A stretch of DNA of 64,000 nucleotides from SIG435 sp045530725 (GTDB lineage Bacteria; Bacillota; Clostridia; UMGS1810): NCBI GenBank assembly GCA_045530725.1, contig JAZSCT010000038.1, forward strand, positions 1-64,000. The letters are read 5' to 3'. Numbering within the stretch: the first letter of the stretch is position 1; each line of letters begins with the position of its first letter. Positions 31,699 to 40,801 of the stretch are shown one piece after another. A program made the position numbers and the translations under genes. The notes below the pieces were generated by a model. That model was given only the letters and a program-made list of their open reading frames with translations. It was not told the DNA's origin and searched no databases.

Positions 31699-33099
31699 TC
31701 AGACAGGATATACTTTGTTGTCCATATCAGCAAGACTGCCATCTACTTTATACTTAGCAGCACGTCTCTGCTCAAAGTACTTCTCTGCTACCTGTTCAAA
31801 GAGAGCATATGAAAGTACATCTTCGTCCTGTTCAATATACTGATTGCATTTTTCTTTGATAATATCAAGTTCAGGTGCGATGTTGTCTGCAGGTCTGCAT
31901 GTGATCTGCTTTTCATCGCCGATAATCTTTGTCTTGATTTCGTCAGAAATCTTAACAGGTGTGCTACCGTATTCGCCTCTTACGATACCCTTAACTTCCT
32001 TTGTAATCATCTTGTATCTTTCGCCCATAAGAACGTTAAGAACTGCCTGAGTACCTACGATCTGGCTTGAAGGTGTTACAAGTGGAGGGAATCCAAGGTC
32101 TTCTCTTACCTTTGGCACTTCCTTAAGCACTTCTTCAAGTTTGTCTTCCTTACCCTGCTGTTTAAGTTGAGAAACAAGGTTTGAAAGCATACCACCGGGA
32201 ACCTGATACTTGAGAGTATTGATATCAACACCAAGCACCTTTGTATCCATAAGACCTGAAGAGAGGTATTTTTCTCTCAATGGCTTGAAGTAATCAGCGA
32301 TATCAGAAAGGAGATTAAGGTCAAGTCCTGTATCTCTGTCTGTACCCTGAAGTGATGCAACCAAAGGTTCTGTAGCAGGCTGACTTGTACCGAGAGCCAT
32401 TGGTGATATAGCACAGTCAACGATATCTACACCTGCTTCTATAGCCTTAAGGTATGTCATTGAACCAACACCACTTGTATAGTGAGTGTGAAGTTCGATT
32501 GGAACTTTTACATTTGATTTGAGAGATTTCACAAGTTCTTCTGCAGCATATGGAAGAAGGAGACCTGACATATCCTTGATACAGATACTGTCTGCACCCA
32601 TTCCTTCAAGCTCTTTTGCAAGACCTGTGAAGTATTCTGTGTTATGTACAGGGCTGATTGTATAACAAAGAGTTGCCTGAACATGACCTTTTTCTTTCTT
32701 TGTTGCATTGATTGCAGTCTTTAAGTTTCTTACATCATTAAGTGCATCAAAGATTCTGATGATATCGATACCGTTTGCAATAGATTTCTGTACGAAATAT
32801 TCTACAACATCATCTGCATAATGACGGTATCCATGGAAATTCTGTCCACGGAACAGCATCTGAAGTTTTGTATTCTTTGCCATATCTTTGATCTTTCTGA
32901 GTCTTTCCCATGGATCTTCATTAAGAAATCTCAGACAAGCATCAAATGTAGCACCACCCCATGCTTCCAAAGCATTGTATCCGACTTTATCAAGCATTTC
33001 CACAACAGGAAGCATTTCCTCTGTGGTCATTCTTGTAGCAATAAGTGACTGGTGGGAGTCTCTTAATACGGTTTCGGTAATTTTAACCGGATTTGCCAT
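31699..33099 (-). CDS. oadA: Carboxyltransferase of oxaloacetate decarboxylase/pyruvate type (OadA, no biotin domain)
   Basis: A 466-residue protein with the HMGL-type carboxyltransferase barrel: T-E-T-V-L-R-D-S-H-Q-S-L-I-A-T-R at the start and the metal motif L-H-T-H-Y-T-S-G, plus the pyruvate-carboxylase-like tail. Unlike full-length OadA there is no C-terminal biotin domain; biotin is on the separate protein encoded at 34398. It moves CO2 between biotin and pyruvate/oxaloacetate. ATG 33099 follows AAGGAGTG. It is last in a five-gene operon. Confidence 0.9.
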   Translation of the reverse strand: MANPVKITETVLRDSHQSLIATRMTTEEMLPVVEMLDKVGYNALEAWGGATFDACLRFLNEDPWERLRKIKDMAKNTKLQMLFRGQNFHGYRHYADDVVEYFVQKSIANGIDIIRIFDALNDVRNLKTAINATKKEKGHVQATLCYTISPVHNTEYFTGLAKELEGMGADSICIKDMSGLLLPYAAEELVKSLKSNVKVPIELHTHYTSGVGSMTYLKAIEAGVDIVDCAISPMALGTSQPATEPLVASLQGTDRDTGLDLNLLSDIADYFKPLREKYLSSGLMDTKVLGVDINTLKYQVPGGMLSNLVSQLKQQGKEDKLEEVLKEVPKVREDLGFPPLVTPSSQIVGTQAVLNVLMGERYKMITKEVKGIVRGEYGSTPVKISDEIKTKIIGDEKQITCRPADNIAPELDIIKEKCNQYIEQDEDVLSYALFEQVAEKYFEQRRAAKYKVDGSLADMDNKVYPV

Positions 33100-33128
33100 T
33101 TCTATCACTCCTTACGAATTTTTATATA

Positions 33129-34358
33129 TTATTTAAACATAGCCAAAAATACACCTGCAGCAACTGCAGAACCGATTACACCTGCAACGTTTGGTCCCAT
33201 TGCATGCATAAGAAGGTAGTTTGTAGGATCTTCTTTCTGTCCTACGGTCTGTGCTACTCTGGCTGCCATCGGAACGGCAGATACACCTGCAGAACCGATA
33301 AGTGGATTGATCTTTCCTTTTGTAACAAAGCACATCAACTTACCGAACATAAGTCCGCCAAATGTGGAGAAGCAGAACGCTGTAAGACCAAGTACAATAA
33401 TCTTAAGTGTCTGAACATTCAAAAATGATGATGCAGAGGCTGTAGCACCTACTGTTACGCCAAGGAATATTGTAACGATATTGATAAGTTCGTTCTGTGC
33501 AGTCTTTGAAAGTCTGTCGGTAACTCCGCTTTCTTTGAAAATGTTACCAAGCATAAGACATCCAACAAGCGGAATAGCATCAGGAACGATAAGTGATACT
33601 ACAATTGTAACTACAACAGGGAAAAGAATCTTTTCGAGTTTTGAAACAGGTCTTAACTGTTCCATTCTGATTGCTCTTTCCTTCTTTGTTGTACAAAGTT
33701 TCATAATAGGCGGCTGAATCATAGGGATAAGTGCCATATATGAATAAGCAGCAATAGCAATAGCAGGAAGAAGATGTGCTGCAAGTGTCTTTGTAACAAG
33801 AATGGCTGTAGGGCCGTCAGCACCACCGATAATACCGATAGATGCCGCTTCCTTTGGAGTAAATCCCAATGCAATAGCACCGAAGAATGCCGCAAACACA
33901 CCGAACTGTGCTGCAGCACCCAAAAGAAGACTCTTAGGGTTTGCAATAAGTGAACCAAAGTCTGTCATAGCACCGATACCCATAAAGATGAGTGATGGGT
34001 ATATACCGAGTTTAACACCAAGGTACAAAAGATCCAGAAGACCGCCTTCATATATAACCTTTGCGTAATCCACATGTTCTACCGTAAACCACTCTGTATG
34101 CATCAAACCGCCTCCGGGGAAGTTTGCAAGAAGCATACCGAATGCCATAGGAAGAAGCAATAAAGGCTCAAAGCCTTTGCCGATTGCAAGATAAACAAGT
34201 ACACAGGCAACGCCAATCATAATAAGTGCGCCCCAGTTTATACCGCCAACACAGAACCACTGGTCTGCAATGGATGGATCAGGGGTGAACAGTTTAGCAA
34301 TACCTGTTGTATTCATAAAACTTGCAATTCCTGATAAAAACATATCTAAAAAATTCAA
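33129..34358 (-). CDS. oadB: Na+-translocating decarboxylase beta subunit (OadB/MmdB)
   Basis: A 409-residue, very hydrophobic protein with about ten membrane segments. Conserved motifs include L-I-F-M-G-I-G-A-M-T-D-F-G, I-G-I-I-G-G-A-D-G-P-T-A-I and the Na+-binding region G-S-A-G-V-S-A-V-P-M-A-A-R. It releases CO2 from carboxybiotin and pumps Na+ outward. The start is a TTG at 34358, seven bases after AAGGAGTG; the first ATG is five codons later and lies too far from that site. Confidence 0.92.
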   Translation of the reverse strand: MNFLDMFLSGIASFMNTTGIAKLFTPDPSIADQWFCVGGINWGALIMIGVACVLVYLAIGKGFEPLLLLPMAFGMLLANFPGGGLMHTEWFTVEHVDYAKVIYEGGLLDLLYLGVKLGIYPSLIFMGIGAMTDFGSLIANPKSLLLGAAAQFGVFAAFFGAIALGFTPKEAASIGIIGGADGPTAILVTKTLAAHLLPAIAIAAYSYMALIPMIQPPIMKLCTTKKERAIRMEQLRPVSKLEKILFPVVVTIVVSLIVPDAIPLVGCLMLGNIFKESGVTDRLSKTAQNELINIVTIFLGVTVGATASASSFLNVQTLKIIVLGLTAFCFSTFGGLMFGKLMCFVTKGKINPLIGSAGVSAVPMAARVAQTVGQKEDPTNYLLMHAMGPNVAGVIGSAVAAGVFLAMFK

Positions 34359-34397
34359 GTTTTTTCACTCCTTTTCTGTGTACTCTTAAAACCCATT

Positions 34398-34802
34398 TTA
34401 GTTAAGAGTAATAAGAAGTGCTCCGGTGTCAACACTTGCGCCCTGTGATACATTTACACTTGCTACAACACCGTCTGAAGGAGCAGCGATTTCATTTTCC
34501 ATCTTCATTGCTTCAAGGATAACAACTGCATCCCCTGCAGATACCTTGTCACCAACTTTTACATTTACTTTAAGAACTGTACCGGGCATCGGTGCTTCGA
34601 TCTTAACACTTCCTTCGCTGCCTGATGCTGCAGGTGCTGCAGGTGCAGGAGCCGCTGCAGGTGCAGGTGCTGCCGCAGGTGCGGATGGAGCAGGAGCCGC
34701 TACAGGAGCCGCTACAGGAGCCGCAACTGGTGCGCCGTTTACAATTTCTTCTACATCTACTTCATAAACATTTCCGTTAACTGTAATGTTAAACTTTCTC
34801 AT
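34398..34802 (-). CDS. Biotin carboxyl carrier protein of the decarboxylase
   Basis: A 134-residue protein. The N-terminal 20 residues resemble the start of glutaconyl/methylmalonyl-CoA decarboxylase gamma subunits. A flexible Ala-Pro linker spans about residues 24-58. The C-terminal biotinyl domain has E-A-M-K-M-E-N, where the second Lys... of the A-M-K-M motif is biotinylated. It carries CO2 between the two carboxyltransferases and the OadB pump. The repetitive GCAGGTGCTGC-like coding of the linker is prone to slippage. Confidence 0.92.
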   Translation of the reverse strand: MRKFNITVNGNVYEVDVEEIVNGAPVAAPVAAPVAAPAPSAPAAAPAPAAAPAPAAPAASGSEGSVKIEAPMPGTVLKVNVKVGDKVSAGDAVVILEAMKMENEIAAPSDGVVASVNVSQGASVDTGALLITLN

Positions 34803-34831
34803 AATTAATTCTCCTTTACTTTTTAAGGTTA

Positions 34832-35203
34832 TTATAAATTATTGTATATATTTTCCTGTCTTGAGGCTTCAGTCCATCCTTTGCCAACTCTCTTGAAAGA
34901 CTTGATCTTAAGACTTCTCTGAGGCACTCCCAGGCTTGCCGCGATTGCTGCAGTAATAACTGCCACAAGTTCTGCGTCATCAGCCTTCTTCACAGGTACA
35001 ACTTCTGCCTTGACTTCAGGTTTTACTTCTGGCGTTTTCTCTTTTACTTCAGTCTTTTTAGGCAAAGAATTCTTAGCGAAGATTCTTTCCATAATCATAA
35101 GTACCATCATTATTATGATAAGTACTGCAAAAACTGTAAGCATACCGAGAATTGCCACAAGCACACCTGTATCCCAGGCGTATAATCCCATATTCAATTC
35201 CAT
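34832..35203 (-). CDS. OadG-family gamma subunit
   Basis: A 123-residue membrane anchor. Residues 5-42 form one membrane helix (D-T-G-V-L-V-A-I-L-G-M-L-T-V-F-A-V-L-I), followed by a Lys/Glu/Val/Pro-rich linker and a short C-terminal region (A-A-I-A-A-S-L-G-V-P) typical of OadG/MmdD proteins. It assembles the decarboxylase on the membrane. AAGGAGGAG precedes the ATG at 35203, and it starts 12 bases after mmdA. Confidence 0.88.
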   Translation of the reverse strand: MELNMGLYAWDTGVLVAILGMLTVFAVLIIIMMVLMIMERIFAKNSLPKKTEVKEKTPEVKPEVKAEVVPVKKADDAELVAVITAAIAASLGVPQRSLKIKSFKRVGKGWTEASRQENIYNNL

Positions 35204-35215
35204 ATGTACTCCTCC

Positions 35216-36718
35216 TTAAATAGCAGAATGCTTTTTGCTTGGTTTACATTCTCTCTTTGATGAGAAGATTTCCAGAGCACAGATAAGTCTCGGACGGGTT
35301 GTAGCAGGCTCGATAATGTCATCGATATAGCCTCTCTTTGCCGCCGCAAATGTGCTTGAAACATTTTCTTTGTATTCTTTGATCATTTCTTCTCTTGCCT
35401 TTACAGGATCTTCTGCTTTTGCAATTTCGTCCTGATAAAGGATGTTTGCTGCACCTTCTGCAGCCATAACACCGATTTCTGCATCTGCCCACGCAAGATA
35501 TGCATCACATCCGATGTGCTTTGAACCCATCACAAGGTAAGCACCGCCGCAGGCACGGTTGATTGCAACTGTAATCTTTGGTGATGTCATAGAAGCATAA
35601 GCGTTTACAAGTTTTGCACAAGCGGTAAGAATGCCGCCGTTTTCTTCACTTGCTGATGCTTTGAATCCTGCAACATCCACGAATGTCACTACAGGAATAT
35701 TGAAACTGTCCATTCTCTTTATGAATGATTCAATCTTATAAACTGCTTTTCTGTCAAGTTCGTCGCTGTTTGCTACGATACCAACAGTTTCGCCATTGAG
35801 TCTTGCAATAAATGTTGAAGCATTTGTTGCATACTGTTCTTTGATTTCTATTACAGAACCAAGGTCACATACATTTTCCACAATAGTCTTTACAGAATAG
35901 TTTCCGCCTGATACTACAGAGTTGAGACCATCTTCCATTCTGTTGATATCATCTGTTGAGTTGTATGCAGGTGATTCAGAAAGGTTGTTGTCAGGAAGAT
36001 ATGTAAGAAGGTTCTTTACCTTGGATATCATATCCTCTTCGTTACTGCATACGAAATCTGCCTCACCGCTCTTTGCATGTGCATTTGCACCGCCAAGTTC
36101 ATCAAGTGACAAATCGTTGTTTGTGCTGCCTTTGATTACCTGAGGTCCGTTAAGATACATTTCTGATGTCTTTTCCACCATAAATGTAAAATCTGCCATA
36201 GATGCCATACAAGCGGCTACACCTGCAAGTTTGCCGCATACGATATTGATCATAGGAACAACACCTGATGCATCAGACATATTGGAAAGGATCTTTCCCA
36301 TTCCTTCCAGAGCGTCAAGACCTTCCTGAAGTCTCACACCTGAGCAATCGGTAAATCCTATTACAGGAACCCCTGTTTTGAGAGCATTTTCGATTGTCTT
36401 TGCAATCTTTTCTGCATGCATTTCACCCATAGATCCGCCCATAACTGTTGCATCCTGACTGAATACTGCAACAGGTCTGCCGCAAATTGCACCATAGCCT
36501 GTCACAACGCCGTCTGCATAAGCGTTTTCCATGTCATATTCAGAACACTTTTTGCTGACAAAAGCATTTGTTTCCACAAATGTGCCTTCGTCAATGAGAG
36601 CAGCAATTCTTTCTCTGGCAGTTTTTTTGCCCAGTTTATGCTGTTCTTCAACCTTTTCCTTTCCTCCGCCCATTTCGATGGAAGCACGAAGGTTAAGAAG
36701 TTCGGTCAATTTTTCCAT
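35216..36718 (-). CDS. mmdA: Acyl-CoA carboxyltransferase, MmdA type
   Basis: A 500-residue crotonase-fold carboxyltransferase of the methylmalonyl-CoA/glutaconyl-CoA decarboxylase and propionyl-CoA carboxylase group. Motifs include G-K-K-T-A-R-E-R-I, F-S-Q-D-A-T-V-M-G-G-S-M-G-E and G-G-A-Y-L-V-M-G, with the oxyanion-hole Gly pairs of both half-domains. It transfers CO2 between an acyl-CoA and biotin. Finding it in one operon with OadA suggests either a methylmalonyl-CoA/oxaloacetate transcarboxylase or a dual-substrate Na+ pump. It is the first gene of the operon, with GAGGAGG upstream. Confidence 0.9.
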   Translation of the reverse strand: MEKLTELLNLRASIEMGGGKEKVEEQHKLGKKTARERIAALIDEGTFVETNAFVSKKCSEYDMENAYADGVVTGYGAICGRPVAVFSQDATVMGGSMGEMHAEKIAKTIENALKTGVPVIGFTDCSGVRLQEGLDALEGMGKILSNMSDASGVVPMINIVCGKLAGVAACMASMADFTFMVEKTSEMYLNGPQVIKGSTNNDLSLDELGGANAHAKSGEADFVCSNEEDMISKVKNLLTYLPDNNLSESPAYNSTDDINRMEDGLNSVVSGGNYSVKTIVENVCDLGSVIEIKEQYATNASTFIARLNGETVGIVANSDELDRKAVYKIESFIKRMDSFNIPVVTFVDVAGFKASASEENGGILTACAKLVNAYASMTSPKITVAINRACGGAYLVMGSKHIGCDAYLAWADAEIGVMAAEGAANILYQDEIAKAEDPVKAREEMIKEYKENVSSTFAAAKRGYIDDIIEPATTRPRLICALEIFSSKRECKPSKKHSAI

Positions 36719-36742
36719 TATATAAAACCTCCTCTTTAAGCC

Positions 36743-36775
36743 TGATATAAGCGGTATTACACTTATCTTATATCA
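36743..36775. promoter_or_regulatory. Inverted repeat in the mmdA leader
   Basis: TGATATAAG (36743-36751) and CTTATATCA (36767-36775) form a 9-bp inverted repeat with 15 bases between, about 25 bases upstream of the mmdA start. The size suits a repressor site or an RNA hairpin. No regulator is assigned. Confidence 0.5.
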
Positions 36776-36906
36776 AACACAATTTATATTATCCGGTGGA
36801 AAAGATATGCTAAATATTTAACAAATCCAATCTTACCCTTATTTGATATTATTCTACATAACTCTATTTTTTCCTCTTTTTTTCAAAAAATTTTTTTATA
36901 ATTTTT

Positions 36907-36940
36907 AAAGGGTGTAAAAATATAACTTTTTACACCCTTT
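36907..36940 (-). terminator. Terminator after rluB
   Basis: AAAGGGTGTAAAAA pairs with TTTTTACACCCTTT across a six-base loop. It lies about 30 bases after the rluB stop codon on the minus strand. Nothing else is visible in 36776-36906 apart from AT-rich sequence that must hold the mmdA promoter. Confidence 0.75.
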
Positions 36941-36971
36941 ATATCACGAATATTTATTTGTTTTTGAGTCT

Positions 36972-37712
36972 TTATTTTCTGTTTTTTGCTTTCTCACCTT
37001 TTAAAAGATTATTTATTTCGGCTTCCCTTAAGTGTCTCCACTTACCGAGAGGAAGGTTTCCTATCACAACAGATGATATGGCAACTCTTCTTAATTCAAG
37101 CACTCTGTGACCTACTGATTCGAACATACGTCTCACCTGACGGTTTTTTCCTTCGTGGATTATAATCTCTACTACCGATGCATTCTTTTCTGCTTCCAGG
37201 ACTTTTACTTTTGCAGGGGATGTCACAACACCCTTTTCTATTCTGATACCTGACTTAAGAGCATTTATTTCTTCACGGCTGAGAGTCCCTGAGATAACTG
37301 CGTGGTATGTTTTCTCTGTCTGATGGGAAGGATGGGAAATCTTCTGAGTGAAGTCACCGTCGTTTGTAAGGATAAGAAGGCCCTCTGTATCATAATCAAG
37401 TCTTCCCACGCTGAAAAGTCTGCCATCTATATCCTTTACAAGATCAAACACGGTAGGTCTTTGAAACTGATCTTTGGCGGTAGTCACATATCCCACAGGT
37501 TTGTTAAGCATTATATAATATTTTTTCTTTGCAAGATGTACTGTTACTCCATCCACTTTTATCTCATCGGTATCACTCACCTTTGTACCCAGTTCACAAA
37601 CTGTCTCTCCGTTTACCTTTACTCTTCCGTCAAGGATAAGTTTTTCCGATGCACGTCTTGATGCCACATTTGCCATGGCAAGATATTTCTGTAATCTGAT
37701 GTCTTTTTCCAT
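36972..37712 (-). CDS. rluB: 23S rRNA pseudouridine synthase, RluB family
   Basis: A 246-residue protein. Residues 5-60 are an S4 RNA-binding domain (R-L-Q-K-Y-L-A-M-A-N-V-A-S-R-R-A-S-E). The catalytic domain follows, with the active Asp in G-R-L-D-Y-D-T-E-G-L-L and the family motif E-G-K-N-R-Q-V-R-R-M-F. It makes a pseudouridine in helix 89 of 23S rRNA. ATG 37712 lies six bases after GGAG. In Bacillus, rluB sits downstream of scpAB and dacB, as here. Confidence 0.92.
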   Translation of the reverse strand: MEKDIRLQKYLAMANVASRRASEKLILDGRVKVNGETVCELGTKVSDTDEIKVDGVTVHLAKKKYYIMLNKPVGYVTTAKDQFQRPTVFDLVKDIDGRLFSVGRLDYDTEGLLILTNDGDFTQKISHPSHQTEKTYHAVISGTLSREEINALKSGIRIEKGVVTSPAKVKVLEAEKNASVVEIIIHEGKNRQVRRMFESVGHRVLELRRVAISSVVIGNLPLGKWRHLREAEINNLLKGEKAKNRK

Positions 37713-37755
37713 AGTATTCTCCATTGTCTGAATTTATATATTTAATTTATATTAT

Positions 37756-38904
37756 TTATCCTTTGTTGTCAACATTTATCTTCTCATCTCCCAGGATAAA
37801 TCCCTTAAATACCCTGAAGATATTTTCCCACATATGAGGTGGTTGGGCTTTTGATACTACACGGTTTGTCACAAGAGATGTTTCTCCGATAATCACGCCT
37901 CCTTCATATACGGTTAGTTTTCCCACTTCATCTTCGAAGCCCACGGGGGCATCAAGAAATGCGGGTATTTGTGACTGTATATCAAGTGTCGGCATCTTAT
38001 TGTCAATCAATACTGTATATATGTCTTCCTTTGCGATAAGACCCACGCTGTTTTCCTCAGAGTCTTTCACAGATACTGTGGCTATATAATCGCCTTTTGA
38101 AAAAATCTTTTTTCTTTGTAGTCTTTCAAATGATTTATCCATAAGGCTTATATGGTCATTCCAGTCGTCGGGAGCATTAAGTGTCACGCAGATCACTTCC
38201 ACATCATTTCTCTTTGCACAAGTTACAAGACATCTGCCTGCCTTTTTTGTAAATCCTGTTTTCACTCCCGTTGCTCCCTCATACATCTTAAGAAATTTGT
38301 TGTGGTTTCTGAGAGTTCTGTCATATTCTCTGGTGGACCAGGGAATAGTTTTTTCATAAGTGGAGACAATCTTTCTCAGTTCATCATATCTCATAGCATA
38401 ACGGCAAATAAGACTAAGGTCATATGCGGTGGTATAATGATTGTCATGGGGGAGTCCGTTGGGATTGGTAAAATGTGTATCTTTTGCTCCGATTTTTAAT
38501 GCAGTTTCATTCATACACTTAACAAACTCTTCCACATCTCCTGATATGTGCAAAGCCACAGCAACTGCCGCATCATTTCCCGAACTTAACATAAGCCCGT
38601 AAAGGAGATTTCTCAAAGAGATTTTTTCGCCTTTTTCAAGGTACATACTGGAGCCTTCCACCCCTACCGCCTTATCACTTATTTCCACTATACTGTCAAG
38701 GTCTCCATTTTCTATGGCACAGAGCGCTGTCATTATCTTGGTGGTACTTGCCATAGGAAGAGGTGTGCGGGAATTTCTCTCATAAAGGACCTTTCCCGTT
38801 GCACTTTCCATAACAATATAACTCTTTGCCGATATGGCATATACAGAATGTGAAAAAAATATGGATACTGCAATAAAGATAAGTATAAATGTGAATCTTC
38901 GCAT
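37756..38904 (-). CDS. D-alanyl-D-alanine carboxypeptidase (DacF/DacB type)
   Basis: A 382-residue secreted low-molecular-weight penicillin-binding protein. The signal peptide covers residues 1-23 (ending V-Y-A). The catalytic motifs are S-T-T-K at 53-56, S-G-N (L-S-S-G-N-D-A) and K-T-G (V-K-T-G-F-T-K). A beta-rich C-terminal domain of about 110 residues follows. It trims pentapeptide stems of peptidoglycan; the location between ytfJ and rluB suggests a spore-cortex role like DacB or DacF, though a vegetative role cannot be excluded. Confidence 0.9.
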   Translation of the reverse strand: MRRFTFILIFIAVSIFFSHSVYAISAKSYIVMESATGKVLYERNSRTPLPMASTTKIMTALCAIENGDLDSIVEISDKAVGVEGSSMYLEKGEKISLRNLLYGLMLSSGNDAAVAVALHISGDVEEFVKCMNETALKIGAKDTHFTNPNGLPHDNHYTTAYDLSLICRYAMRYDELRKIVSTYEKTIPWSTREYDRTLRNHNKFLKMYEGATGVKTGFTKKAGRCLVTCAKRNDVEVICVTLNAPDDWNDHISLMDKSFERLQRKKIFSKGDYIATVSVKDSEENSVGLIAKEDIYTVLIDNKMPTLDIQSQIPAFLDAPVGFEDEVGKLTVYEGGVIIGETSLVTNRVVSKAQPPHMWENIFRVFKGFILGDEKINVDNKG

Positions 38905-38946
38905 AATATCACCATATAAAATATATGCACCTTACACACAAAAAAT

Positions 38947-38976
38947 ACAGATGCCTTTTTTAAAAAGCATCTGCAT
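38947..38976 (-). terminator. Terminator after ytfJ
   Basis: CAGATGC pairs with GCATCTG across a T/A-rich loop, and the minus strand continues TATTTTTTG. It lies directly after the ytfJ stop codon, so the carboxypeptidase gene probably has its own promoter. Confidence 0.65.
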
Positions 38977-38981
38977 TGTGA

Positions 38982-39413
38982 TTATTCTTCTATAATAACT
39001 GTTTCGCTTGTTTCAGTCTCGGTTTTTTTCGCTTCTTTTTTCTTATCCACTAAAGAAGTGATAAATCCGTTTGCTTTTGTAAGAAGTTCAGGTACGGAAT
39101 CTATGATTCTATCTACTGCAGATACAGATTCAGAAACAGGAACAAGTCTTACGTGTCCGTTTTCGATAACAAGAAATGCCACAGGATTGATGGTAACACC
39201 GCCACCTGCACCCCCGCCGAAAGCGTTTGGCTCTGTTACATTTCCCGAAATATACTCAGATCCCCCTGAAGCAAATCCGAATGCCACTTTTGATACAGGG
39301 ATTACAATCACATTGTCCCCTGCGCTTACAGCATTGCCCACGATAGTATTAACGTCGATCATTTCTTTGAGATTTTCCATAGTTGAAGAGATTACCTTAT
39401 CAATTCCTGCCAT
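38982..39413 (-). CDS. gerW: Spore protein YtfJ/GerW
   Basis: A 143-residue protein with the family core V-I-P-V-S-K-V-A-F-G-F-A-S-G-G-S-E and G-G-G-A-G-G-G-V-T-I-N-P-V-A-F-L-V-I. The last 30 residues are charged and variable. In Bacillus GerW is a forespore protein needed for SleB-dependent germination, and sleB-ypeB is present in this window. It begins three bases after the DUF2953 gene, the same pair (ytfI-ytfJ) as in Bacillus. Confidence 0.92.
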   Translation of the reverse strand: MAGIDKVISSTMENLKEMIDVNTIVGNAVSAGDNVIVIPVSKVAFGFASGGSEYISGNVTEPNAFGGGAGGGVTINPVAFLVIENGHVRLVPVSESVSAVDRIIDSVPELLTKANGFITSLVDKKKEAKKTETETSETVIIEE

Positions 39414-39416
39414 ATA

Positions 39417-40067
39417 TTACACTCCTTTTTTCTCTTTTGGGAAGCCTTTGTCCCCTGATAGTACTTTTTTGTAATTAATATAAAAAATTATCAATGTATA
39501 AATAATATGCACACATCTTACTCTCAGTATTCCCTCTGCATCAAAAGAAAATATCTTCTGATTGAACTTTGGTTCAACTGTTTCTCTGTGGTCTCTCAAC
39601 ACAGAAGTCTTAGTGACAAAACTTAAGATATTATAAAGAAATCCCCACATAGTGCCTGTGGCAACTGCCGTGGTATGGGCATTTCCGTCGCCGTAAGCAA
39701 TAGAAAGATTAAGAGATTTGAATACAAATTTTTTTCTTATTCTGTCCCTTGTCATAAGATAAGCATCTTTGTAGTTAAGATACTTCTTTACTTTCTTTTT
39801 CAGATCAGATACAAATTCCCTGAGAGTTTTTTTGTCTTCGCTTTCTTCACGGGATATATCTTCCGTTGTTTCTTCCGAAAGAGTTTTATCTTCTTTTTCT
39901 TTGAATTTTATATCTTTTCCAAAGAGAGAATTCAGTATATATACTCTCAGTCTTAAATGAAATTTCCTGTCCTTATATCCTATCTTAAAAGAAATATTTA
40001 TGCCCACAAACAACAAAAACAGTATAAGGAATATAAGAATCAGAGATAAAATCCATAACCATTTCAT
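39417..40067 (-). CDS. DUF2953 membrane protein (YtfI-like)
   Basis: A protein of about 216 residues with an N-terminal membrane helix (W-L-W-I-L-S-L-I-L-I-F-L-I-L-F-L-L-F-V), a highly charged Lys/Glu region (55-100) and a C-terminal half containing L-S-I-A-Y-G-D-G-N-A-H-T-T-A, which marks DUF2953. The role is unknown; the partner is ytfJ. The start is not settled: the ATG at 40067 lies 11 bases from GGTGG, and GTG codons at 40073 and 40082 are alternatives. Confidence 0.8.
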   Translation of the reverse strand: MKWLWILSLILIFLILFLLFVGINISFKIGYKDRKFHLRLRVYILNSLFGKDIKFKEKEDKTLSEETTEDISREESEDKKTLREFVSDLKKKVKKYLNYKDAYLMTRDRIRKKFVFKSLNLSIAYGDGNAHTTAVATGTMWGFLYNILSFVTKTSVLRDHRETVEPKFNQKIFSFDAEGILRVRCVHIIYTLIIFYINYKKVLSGDKGFPKEKKGV

Positions 40068-40124
40068 AAGCACACAAACCACCTTTCCTTTGTATTCTGA
40101 AGGTAATTATGTACACAACTTAAT

Positions 40125-40790
40125 TTAAGTTTCATCAGACTGGTCCTCAGTACCAAATTCAGGAACTTCTGTTTCATCTTCAGTAGGATGGATATAGAGT
40201 TTGCCCTCTTCTCCTTCTCCAGTGATATCCATTGCATACTGATCCTGATTTTTGTCCGCCATTTCATCAAGACTTAGTGTCTTTTCCACCTTTGGAAGAT
40301 CTGTGAGATCACTAAGCGCAAAGCAACGAAGGAATTCTTCTGTAGTGCCGAAGAGTACAGGCCTTCCCGGAGCATCAAGTCTGCCCACTTCCTGAACAAG
40401 TCCGAACTCAAGAAGTCTTGCAAGAGAACCGTCGCTGTTTACTCCTCTGATGTATTCGATGCTTGAACGTGTCACAGGCTGATTGTATGCCACGATACTG
40501 AGAACTTCCAACGCAGCATTGGAAAGGCTGTTTCTTGTACGCTTTTCCGCCATTACCCTTACATATTCATAAAGGTCTGTCTTGGTACAGAGTTGATAAC
40601 TGTCATCAAGTCTTATAATGGTGATACCTCTTGAATCATCGTTATTATATATTTCTGTAAGTTCTTCTATACAGGTTTTGAGTGTGTCTTTTTCTTCCCC
40701 TGTGGTTTCTGCAAGTTTGTCCAATGAAACCGAATCCCCCATTGCAAAAAGCACACCTTCAATTATTCCGTAAAGATTTTTATTTTCCAC
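40125..40790 (-). CDS. scpB: Segregation and condensation protein B
   Basis: A 221-residue protein with two winged-helix domains (I-E-G-V-L-F-A-M-G-D-S and L-E-V-L-S-I-V-A-Y-N-Q-P-V-T-R-S-S-I-E-Y-I-R-G-V-N, the ScpB signature) and an acidic C-terminal tail of about 50 residues. It binds ScpA and SMC to form the bacterial condensin. It lies 11 bases after scpA. Confidence 0.93.
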   Translation of the reverse strand: MENKNLYGIIEGVLFAMGDSVSLDKLAETTGEEKDTLKTCIEELTEIYNNDDSRGITIIRLDDSYQLCTKTDLYEYVRVMAEKRTRNSLSNAALEVLSIVAYNQPVTRSSIEYIRGVNSDGSLARLLEFGLVQEVGRLDAPGRPVLFGTTEEFLRCFALSDLTDLPKVEKTLSLDEMADKNQDQYAMDITGEGEEGKLYIHPTEDETEVPEFGTEDQSDET

Positions 40791-40801
40791 GGTTTTCTCC
40801 T

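Noticed and set aside
34620..34735. Tandem repeat or microsatellite element
   Set aside because: The GCAGGTGCTGC-like repetition encodes the Ala-Pro linker of the biotin carrier protein, common in this family.
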